Shown: positions 5,209-10,000 of the stretch, one piece after another
How the letters are laid out: each line of letters opens with the position of its first letter
How positions within the stretch are numbered: position 1 is the stretch's first letter
DNA from: Kiritimatiellota bacterium
GTDB lineage: Bacteria > Verrucomicrobiota > Kiritimatiellia > JAAZAB01
Length of the DNA: 10,000 bases
Assembly (NCBI GenBank): GCA_008636095.1
Contig: VSJD01000244.1
Coordinates: 1-10,000 of the forward strand
Reading direction: 5' to 3'
The notes under the pieces: model-generated
What the model saw: the letters and a program-made list of their open reading frames with translations, nothing else
Databases searched by the model: none
Told to the model about the DNA's origin: nothing
Position numbers and translations under genes: made by a program

Positions 5209-6711
5209 TTATGCAATTGACTCTGCCAATAACCGATTGATGGAAGCCGCGGCGCGGCGGCCTTCGCCCATGGCCAGGATGACCGTGGCCGCTCCCAGCA
5301 CAATATCACCCCCGGCATAGACGCGGTCTAACGATGTCTTCCCGTTCGCGTCCACGATGATGTGGCCCCATTTGTCCGTTTCAAGGCCGATAGTGGTCTG
5401 CTTGATCAGGGGATTGGATTCGTTGCCGATGGCCACGATCACGGTGTCCACCGGCATGACAAACTCACTGCCGGGAATTTCCACCGGCCGGCGGCGGCCC
5501 GATGCATCGGGTTCGCCGAGCTGGTATTTCAGGCATTCCATGCCGGTGACACAGCCCTGCTCATTGCCCAGGATGCGCTTGGCGTTTTGGAGCAGGTGGA
5601 ACACGATGCCTTCCTCCTTGGCGTGGGCCACTTCCTCCACCCGGGCGGGCATTTCCACTTCCGTGCGTCGATAGACAAGATGCACATCCTCCGCACCCAG
5701 GCGCACCGCCATGCGCGCCGAGTCCATGGCGACGTTGCCGCCGCCCAGCACAGCCACTTTGTGCGACCGGAAGATTGGTGTCTGGGCGTGGCCGAAATCA
5801 TAGGCTCGCATCAGGTTGGCGCGGGTCAGGTATTCGTTGGCCGAGAACACACCTACCAGGTTTTCGCCCTCGATATTCATGAATTTCGGCAGGCCCGCGC
5901 CGGTGCCGATGAAAATGGCATCAAACCCATCCTTGTCCAGCAAATCCTGGAGCGCGCGCGTGCGGCCGACCACGAAATTAGTGACCAGTTTGACGCCCAT
6001 GGTTGTGAGCGTGTCAATTTCCTTCTGTACGATGAGCTTGGGTAGCCGGAACTCGGGGATGCCGTACACCATGACCCCGCCCGGTTTGTGAAAGGCCTCG
6101 AACAGGGTGACCGCATGACCTTCGCGCCGCACGTCGGCGGCCACGGTGATGCCGGCCGGACCGCTCCCGATCACGGCCACTTTTTTGCCCGTGGGCGGCT
6201 TGACCGGCGGAATGTCCGGGGTGCCCTGCGCGCGCTCCCAGTCGGCCGCGAAGCGCTCCAGTCGTCCAATTGATACGGCCTGGCCGACGTCCTTGAGCGT
6301 GCGGCCCACCGTGCAGGGCGCCTGGCATTGTACTTCCTGCGGGCATACGCGTCCGCAGACCGAGGGGAGCAGGCTGTTGAGCTTGATGATATCAATAGCT
6401 TGCTTGACATGGCCCTCGGAAATTGCGCGTACGAAAGCGGGAATATCAATCCGCACCGGACAGCCTTCGATACAAGGAGCGTTCTTGCACTGGAAACAAC
6501 GCAGGGCTTCCAGGCGCGCCTGTTCCGGTGAATAGCCGCAGGCCACTTCCTCGATGTTGCCTCGGCGCACAGCGGGATCCTGCGCCGGCATTTCCTGCGT
6601 GGGAATCTTCAGGCGGTCTTTGGGTTTGAGCGCCTCGGGCCGCGCCTCGATTTCCTGAAGACGCTGCGCGGCCTCGGCGGCCAACAGTTCCTTGGTCGGA
6701 TGCGCATTCAT
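5209..6711 (-). CDS. nfnB: NfnB: large subunit of NADH-dependent reduced ferredoxin:NADP+ oxidoreductase (GltD-like flavoprotein)
   Basis: The protein has 500 residues. Its N-terminal ferredoxin-like domain carries two four-Cys sets for [4Fe-4S] clusters: C72, C75, C80 and C84 (CFQCKNAPCIEGCP) and C119, C123, C129 and C133. Then come an FAD-binding GSGPAG (182-187) and PGGVMVYGIPEFRLPK (210-225), an NADPH-domain GGGNVAMD (323-330) with VYRRTEVEMPAR (346-357), and the closing AGGDIVLGAATVILAMGEGRRAA (466-488). This architecture is shared with small or homotetrameric glutamate synthase (GltD/GltA) and with archaeal SudA. The adjacent NfnA gene identifies it as NfnB, the subunit that exchanges electrons with NADPH and ferredoxin in flavin-based bifurcation. 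No glutamate synthase large subunit is present. The ATG at 6711 lacks a clear Shine-Dalgarno sequence, and a repeat begins only nine bases upstream of it. Confidence 0.9.
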   Translation of the reverse strand: MNAHPTKELLAAEAAQRLQEIEARPEALKPKDRLKIPTQEMPAQDPAVRRGNIEEVACGYSPEQARLEALRCFQCKNAPCIEGCPVRIDIPAFVRAISEGHVKQAIDIIKLNSLLPSVCGRVCPQEVQCQAPCTVGRTLKDVGQAVSIGRLERFAADWERAQGTPDIPPVKPPTGKKVAVIGSGPAGITVAADVRREGHAVTLFEAFHKPGGVMVYGIPEFRLPKLIVQKEIDTLTTMGVKLVTNFVVGRTRALQDLLDKDGFDAIFIGTGAGLPKFMNIEGENLVGVFSANEYLTRANLMRAYDFGHAQTPIFRSHKVAVLGGGNVAMDSARMAVRLGAEDVHLVYRRTEVEMPARVEEVAHAKEEGIVFHLLQNAKRILGNEQGCVTGMECLKYQLGEPDASGRRRPVEIPGSEFVMPVDTVIVAIGNESNPLIKQTTIGLETDKWGHIIVDANGKTSLDRVYAGGDIVLGAATVILAMGEGRRAAASINRLLAESIA

Positions 6712-6720
6712 AGTTGCTGT

Positions 6721-6780
6721 GTATGGGGGTAATGGAGTATGGGTGTATGGGAGTTTTTTCTGACGCCCACACTCCGTTAC
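6721..6780. repeat. Copy 2 of the degenerate intergenic repeat, forming an imperfect hairpin
   Basis: Bases 6721-6753 match the minus strand of 612-644 at 26 of 33 positions. Within this copy, GTAATGGAGTATGGGTGT (6729-6746) is complementary to ACGCCCACACTCCGTTAC (6763-6780) at 15 of 18 positions around a 16-base loop containing six Ts. A related piece, ACTTCCAAACT, just after it (6787-6797) resembles GCTTCCAAACT in copy 1. The element occupies the sequence immediately before the nfnB start and so separates nfnA from nfnB translation. Confidence 0.55.
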
Positions 6781-6823
6781 GCCACTACTTCCAAACTATT
6801 AGTTGTCCGTCATCTGGCGCTTG

Positions 6824-6888
6824 CCCTCCGAAGCGCTCGGGCGAAGGAGGGTCCGTCGTCCCACCTTCGCCCATGGGGCTACGGTGGG
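6824..6888. repeat. Tandem pair of GC-rich short hairpins overlapping the nfnA 3' end
   Basis: The first hairpin pairs CCCTCC (6824-6829) with GGAGGG (6846-6851). The second pairs CCCACC (6860-6865) with GGTGGG (6883-6888), with GCCC-ATG-GGGC nested inside it. GGGCGAAGGAGGG in the first and CTACGGTGGG in the second give these the same look as the 2451-2480 element, whose second half contains CTACGGCGGA. The second hairpin contains the nfnA stop codon (6879-6881) and its last two codons. No T-run follows on the minus strand. Confidence 0.5.
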
Positions 6889-7727
6889 CAGGCTGTCATC
6901 TGTCCCAACCGGCATTGCGTGCGCGCCTCGTCCTCCTGCTTTTTGTAAGCCCGCAGACGCTTCATCATGTTATCAAAATCCACCTGATGTCCGTCGAATT
7001 CCGGCCCGTCCACGCAAACGAAGCGCGTCTTACCCCCGACGGTGACCCGGCACCCGCCACACATGCCCGTGCCATCCACCATGATCGTGTTGAGCGACAC
7101 AACCGTGGGGACGCCATAGGGGCGCGTCGTTTCCGCGCAGAACTTCATCATGATGGGCGGTCCGATGGCTACGGCCAGGTTCGGCTTAGGGTTCCGCTCG
7201 CACAATTCCTTCAGGGGTGCGGTGACGAGCGCCTTGCGCCCGTAGGAACCATCATCCGTGCAGATGATCAGCTCATCTGCCAGGGCCCGCATGCGGGGCT
7301 CGAGGATCAGCAGGTTTTTAGTGCGCGCACCCATGATGATGATGACCTTGTTGCCGGCGCGTTGCATGCCCTGGACAATTGGGTACAGGGGTGCCACGCC
7401 GATCCCGCCGCCGATGCAGACGACCGTGCCGAATTTCTCGATGTGGGTTGGTCGTCCGAGGGGGCCGACCAGGTTTTCGATCATGTCGCCCTCCCGCAAG
7501 GCGGCCAGGCGATGGGTGGTTAGGCCGACGACCTGGAAAATGATGGTGATCGAGCCTTCCTTTGTGTCGGCATCGGCGATGGTCAGCGGGATACGCTCCC
7601 CGTATTTACTGTCGAGCTGGACGATCACGAACTGACCTGGTTTGCGTTCTTCCGCGATCAGCGGTGCGGCCAGCCGCATAAGTACGACGTCGTCGGAAAG
7701 TTGTTCCCTGTAAAGAATCGGATACAT
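6879..7727 (-). CDS. nfnA: NfnA: small subunit of NADH-dependent reduced ferredoxin:NADP+ oxidoreductase (FNR-like, sulfide dehydrogenase beta type)
   Basis: The protein has 282 residues from the ATG at 7725-7727, preceded by AAAAGG. An in-frame ATG at 7811 would add 28 residues that do not resemble the family and is rejected. The order of motifs is typical: FAD-binding ERIPLTI (44-50), the nucleotide-binding GGGIGVAPLYPI (106-117), and a C-terminal [2Fe-2S] site with C223, C226 and C238 (MCGGCRV and FVCVDGPEFDGH). Asp218 just before the Cys pair fits the unusual Asp ligand described for Nfn/Sud proteins. NfnA binds NAD(H) and carries the bifurcating partner chain; with NfnB it couples NADH and reduced ferredoxin oxidation to NADP+ reduction, or the reverse, in the cytoplasm. 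nfnB follows after 167 bases of repeats, an unusually wide gap for this pair. The last residues (TACPP) run into a repeat hairpin. Confidence 0.9.
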   Translation of the reverse strand: MYPILYREQLSDDVVLMRLAAPLIAEERKPGQFVIVQLDSKYGERIPLTIADADTKEGSITIIFQVVGLTTHRLAALREGDMIENLVGPLGRPTHIEKFGTVVCIGGGIGVAPLYPIVQGMQRAGNKVIIIMGARTKNLLILEPRMRALADELIICTDDGSYGRKALVTAPLKELCERNPKPNLAVAIGPPIMMKFCAETTRPYGVPTVVSLNTIMVDGTGMCGGCRVTVGGKTRFVCVDGPEFDGHQVDFDNMMKRLRAYKKQEDEARTQCRLGQMTACPP

Positions 7728-7767
7728 CGTGCCTTTTCTCTTTGCCGGTTGAGGTGTAATGCAGGGC

Positions 7768-7802
7768 ATTGAATTAAACCGGGGGCTGATTGTCAATGAC
7801 AA
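7768..7802 (-). promoter_or_regulatory. Candidate nfnA promoter with overlapping palindrome
   Basis: On the minus strand, a consensus TTGACA (7791-7796) lies 17 bases before TTCAAT (7768-7773, four of six to TATAAT). This would start the transcript near 7761, leaving a leader of about 34 bases before the nfnA ATG at 7727. The palindrome TTGTCA-A-TGACAA (7790-7802) covers the -35 box exactly, so a dimeric regulator bound there would block the polymerase. The regulator is not identifiable from the site alone. Confidence 0.5.
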
Positions 7803-7861
7803 ACGGTGCACCCAAAAAAATGTGATTGTTTTATACGTTGCCGGGGCGTATTGCGGCGAGC

Positions 7862-7890
7862 TTTACTTTGCCATCCATTTTGCTTACGAT
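7862..7890 (+). promoter_or_regulatory. Possible promoter of the CE7 esterase gene
   Basis: TTTACT (7862-7867) and TACGAT (7885-7890) are separated by 17 bases, each matching the sigma-70 consensus at four of six positions. They lie in the divergent gap between nfnA and the esterase and would give a leader of roughly 50 bases. The match is weak and is offered only because a promoter must lie in this gap. Confidence 0.3.
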
Positions 7891-7949
7891 CATGTCCTTT
7901 GAAGTCGTTTAGGTTTGGCGTGATTTGAAAATTCAGAAAGGAGAAAGGC

Positions 7950-8909
7950 ATGCCGCTTGTTGATCTGCCTCTGGCAAAATTGAAACGCTACCGGGGCCGG
8001 AACCCGAAGCCGACCGATTTTGAGCGCTACTGGGACCGGGCCCTGAAAGAAATGTGCGCCGTGGACCCGCAGATCGAGCTCGTGAAAAGCGATTTTCAGA
8101 CGTCGATCGCGGACTGTTTTGATCTTTATTTTACCGGCGTGCGCCAGGCCCGGATTCATGCCAAATACATCCGGCCCCGGCATTGTGCCCGGCCGCATCC
8201 GGCGGTTCTGCAGTTTCATGGCTATACCGGAAGCGCTGGCGACTGGTGCGACAAGCTGAATTATGCCGCCCTGGGTTTTTCCGTGGCGGCGCTGGACTGC
8301 CGTGGCCAGGGCGGCACGTCCGAAGATACAGGTGGTAGCAAGGGAACCACGTATCGGGGCCATATTATCCGCGGGCTGAACGATTGCCCGGATCAACTGC
8401 TATTCCGCCACATATTCCTGGACACGGCCCAACTGGCGCGGATTGTCATGGGCCTCCCGGAAGTGGATGCCCGTCGTGTCGGAGCCATGGGTGGCTCGCA
8501 GGGGGGCGGGTTGACGTTAGCCTGTGTCGCGCTGGAACCGCGCATCCGCCGCGCCGTACCGATGTTTCCCTTCCTCAGCGACTACAGGAGAATCTGGGAG
8601 ATGGACCTGGCCAAGGATGCCTACGAGGAGCTGAAAACTTATTTCCGCCAGTTCGATCCCCGGCATGAACGGGAGGCGGACATATTCTACCGTCTGGGCT
8701 ATATTGATGTCCAGCATCTGGCGCCGCGCATCCGGGCCCGTATGCTGATGGGTACGGGGCTCATGGATACCATCTGCCCGCCGTCCACCCAGTTTGCCGC
8801 CTATAATAAGATCCGCTCGCCCAAGACCATGGTCATTTATCCCGACTTCGGCCACGAAGTCCTGCCCGGTTTCCAGGACAGGGCATTTCAATTCATGGCA
8901 AAACTGTAA
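7950..8909 (+). CDS. CE7-family acetyl xylan esterase / cephalosporin-C deacetylase
   Basis: The protein has 319 residues, close to the usual length of CE7 esterases (about 320), and has no signal peptide, so it is cytoplasmic like most of this family. It is an alpha/beta hydrolase with the family's marks: HGYTGSAGDW (90-99) near the oxyanion hole, DCRGQGGTSED (116-126) with the CE7 RGQGG, the nucleophile elbow GGSQGG with Ser183, then Asp273 in GLMDTICPPST and His302 in GHE. The spacing matches the Ser/Asp/His triad of the Thermotoga maritima enzyme. CE7 enzymes remove acetyl groups from short xylo-oligosaccharides and other small acetylated molecules, with broad specificity. AAAGGAG lies six bases before the ATG. 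It is transcribed away from nfnA and is followed after 162 bases by a UroD-family gene. Confidence 0.92.
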   Translation: MPLVDLPLAKLKRYRGRNPKPTDFERYWDRALKEMCAVDPQIELVKSDFQTSIADCFDLYFTGVRQARIHAKYIRPRHCARPHPAVLQFHGYTGSAGDWCDKLNYAALGFSVAALDCRGQGGTSEDTGGSKGTTYRGHIIRGLNDCPDQLLFRHIFLDTAQLARIVMGLPEVDARRVGAMGGSQGGGLTLACVALEPRIRRAVPMFPFLSDYRRIWEMDLAKDAYEELKTYFRQFDPRHEREADIFYRLGYIDVQHLAPRIRARMLMGTGLMDTICPPSTQFAAYNKIRSPKTMVIYPDFGHEVLPGFQDRAFQFMAKL

Positions 8910-8957
8910 ATTCAAATTACAAGGCATTTTCACGCAAACCGAAGAATGTAAATCAAT

Positions 8958-8983
8958 GCTGATTAAAAACAGTATTAATCGGC
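8958..8983 (+). other. AT-rich hairpin between the esterase and the second UroD-family gene
   Basis: GCTGATTAA and TTAATCGGC can form a nine-pair stem (one G-U pair) around an eight-base loop. It lies 48 bases after the esterase stop. The rest of the 162-base gap is AT-rich, with a seven-T run near 9020 and a GGAATTTGGAGTTTTGGG tract (9037-9054) of the simple-sequence kind often seen between genes in such genomes. The stem could influence read-through into the UroD-family gene, but it is not followed directly by Ts. Confidence 0.3.
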
Positions 8984-9071
8984 GAATGCGAATCAGTCGT
9001 TTTTGGTTCAGGATTTTCTTTTTTTATCAATTGTTTGGAATTTGGAGTTTTGGGTAAAAGGAAGAGGACGT

Positions 9072-10000
9072 ATGACTCGGCGTGAACGCTTGATGGCCAC
9101 TTTGCGTGGTGAGAGGGTGGACCGGCCGCCGGTCAGCTTCTACGAAATTGACGGGTCGCAGAACACGCAGGATCCCGACCCCTTCAACATCTATTCGCAT
9201 CCGTCCTGGCGCCCGCTGGTCGAACTGGCACGCGCCAAAACAGACTGCATTGTCCGGTGCGGGGTTTCATTTAAGAATACGCCGCCCGACCCGCTTGCCG
9301 AACTGACCAGTTCCGAAACGCATGCTGATGCGCAAGGCGATAGTTTTACGACGACCACCCTCAAGGCTGGAAAGCGCATGCTGACCTGCCGGAGACGGCA
9401 GAATCCGGACATTAATACCGTCTGGACCCTGGAGCATTATCTCAAGGATGAGGATGATATCAAAGCCTGGCTTGATTTGCCGGAAGCTCCGCTGGGCGGC
9501 GAGCCGGATGTGGAAGTGATCCTGAACATTGAAAAGAAGTTGGGTGACACCGGCATCGCCATGATTGACACCGGCGATCCGCTGTGCGCCGCCGCCGAGC
9601 TGTTCGACATGGGGCAGTTCACGATCATGGCCATGATCGAATCGGAGTTGTTCCGCCGGATCATGGACCGGTTTGCCCGTAGATACTGGTATCAAACCGA
9701 AGCGATTGCCAAGGCGTTGCCCGGCCGGCTCTGGCGGATCTGCGGGCCGGAATACGCGTCGGAACCCTACTTGCCGCCCAGCCTTTTTAAGGAATACGTG
9801 GTGCCTTATGACAAACCCATGGTGGACTCCATCCAGCGTTATGGCGGATTCGCCCGGATTCATTGTCATGGACGATTAAAATCAGTTCTGGAGCATATAG
9901 CCGCCACCGGGTGTGTGGGCCTCGATCCCATTGAGCCGCCGCCCCAGGGCGACGTGGAACTTAGCTTTGTCCAGGAAAAGGTCGGCAACCAGATGGTGCT
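9072..10000 (+). CDS. UroD-superfamily protein (uroporphyrinogen decarboxylase/methyltransferase-like), truncated at window end
   Basis: The frame is open from the ATG at 9072 (AGAGGA just upstream) to the window edge, giving 309 residues; the family usually reaches about 350-380, so perhaps 50-70 residues are missing. The start MTRRERLMATLRGERVDRPPV is the standard family opening. GPEYASEPYLPPSLFKEYVV (225-244) corresponds to the conserved substrate-face segment, and RIHCHGRLKSVLEHIAATGC (262-281) with LDPIEPPPQGDVEL (284-297) to the metal- and ligand-binding C-terminal part. His264 and Cys265 keep the H-C character expected of metal-binding members, unlike the paralogue at 2433-3596. It is therefore a better candidate for methyl transfer, though the substrate is unknown. 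It probably shares a transcript or regulation with the CE7 esterase. Confidence 0.85.
   Translation, partial: MTRRERLMATLRGERVDRPPVSFYEIDGSQNTQDPDPFNIYSHPSWRPLVELARAKTDCIVRCGVSFKNTPPDPLAELTSSETHADAQGDSFTTTTLKAGKRMLTCRRRQNPDINTVWTLEHYLKDEDDIKAWLDLPEAPLGGEPDVEVILNIEKKLGDTGIAMIDTGDPLCAAAELFDMGQFTIMAMIESELFRRIMDRFARRYWYQTEAIAKALPGRLWRICGPEYASEPYLPPSLFKEYVVPYDKPMVDSIQRYGGFARIHCHGRLKSVLEHIAATGCVGLDPIEPPPQGDVELSFVQEKVGNQMV

Noticed and set aside
5362..6045. Plus-strand open frame of 227 codons inside nfnB
   Set aside because: It is a shadow of the GC-rich nfnB coding strand, with no ribosome binding site and no recognisable motif, while the opposite strand carries complete Nfn motifs.
5209..6711. 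Glutamate synthase small subunit (GltD) as the product name
   Set aside because: The fold is shared, but the adjacent NfnA gene and the lack of a glutamate synthase large subunit favour NfnB.
7728..7811. 28-residue N-terminal extension of NfnA from the ATG at 7811
   Set aside because: The extra residues are unlike the family, they overlap the likely promoter, and the ATG at 7727 has a good ribosome binding site and begins with the conserved MYPILYREQL.

Overview
The window looks like chromosomal DNA of an anaerobic, polysaccharide-degrading bacterium with moderately high G+C and many short intergenic repeats. The gene mix (UroD-superfamily methyltransferase-like proteins, a GH4 glycosidase, a CE7 esterase and an electron-bifurcating NfnAB pair) fits the PVC superphylum, for example Kiritimatiellota- or Lentisphaerota-like lineages. 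That placement is inferred from gene content; no rRNA or other marker is present.

Layout. At the left edge a truncated plus-strand gene of unknown function ends at 563. It faces a minus-strand group of three unrecognised envelope genes (2309 down to 646): a membrane-anchored protein made almost entirely of heptad repeats, a secreted protein with a Thr/Ala/Pro-rich linker (joined to the first by a TAATG stop-start overlap), and a small protein with three membrane segments. Next on the minus strand are a UroD-family protein (2433-3596) and a GH4 alpha-galactosidase-type enzyme (3691-5022), in the transcription order GH4 then UroD. Upstream of these, also on the minus strand, lie nfnA (6879-7727) and nfnB (5209-6711), the two subunits of NADH-dependent reduced ferredoxin:NADP+ oxidoreductase. 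Diverging from nfnA on the plus strand are a CE7 acetyl xylan esterase/cephalosporin-C deacetylase-type gene (7950-8909) and a second UroD-family gene that runs off the right edge (9072-10000).

How it may fit together. On each side of nfnAB a carbohydrate-active enzyme is followed on the same strand by a UroD-family protein. The GH4 enzyme would release sugars from alpha-galactosides or galacturonides, the CE7 esterase would remove acetyl groups, and Nfn would balance NADH, NADPH and ferredoxin. The role of the UroD-family proteins is open. Methyl transfer from methylated sugars or other methoxyl compounds is one hypothesis, but no corrinoid protein gene is present here.

The second theme is repeats. 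Short palindromic elements sit at gene ends and appear to have become coding. One 30-base palindrome encodes residues 373-382 of the first UroD protein. Another pair of hairpins reaches into the nfnA stop codon, and a degenerate 33-base repeat occurs both beside the left-hand gene group and between nfnA and nfnB. No tRNA, rRNA, CRISPR array, transposase or phage gene was seen, and no stretch over 300 bases lacks a gene. No clear new defence or mobile system is present; the most novel coding content is the three-gene envelope group.
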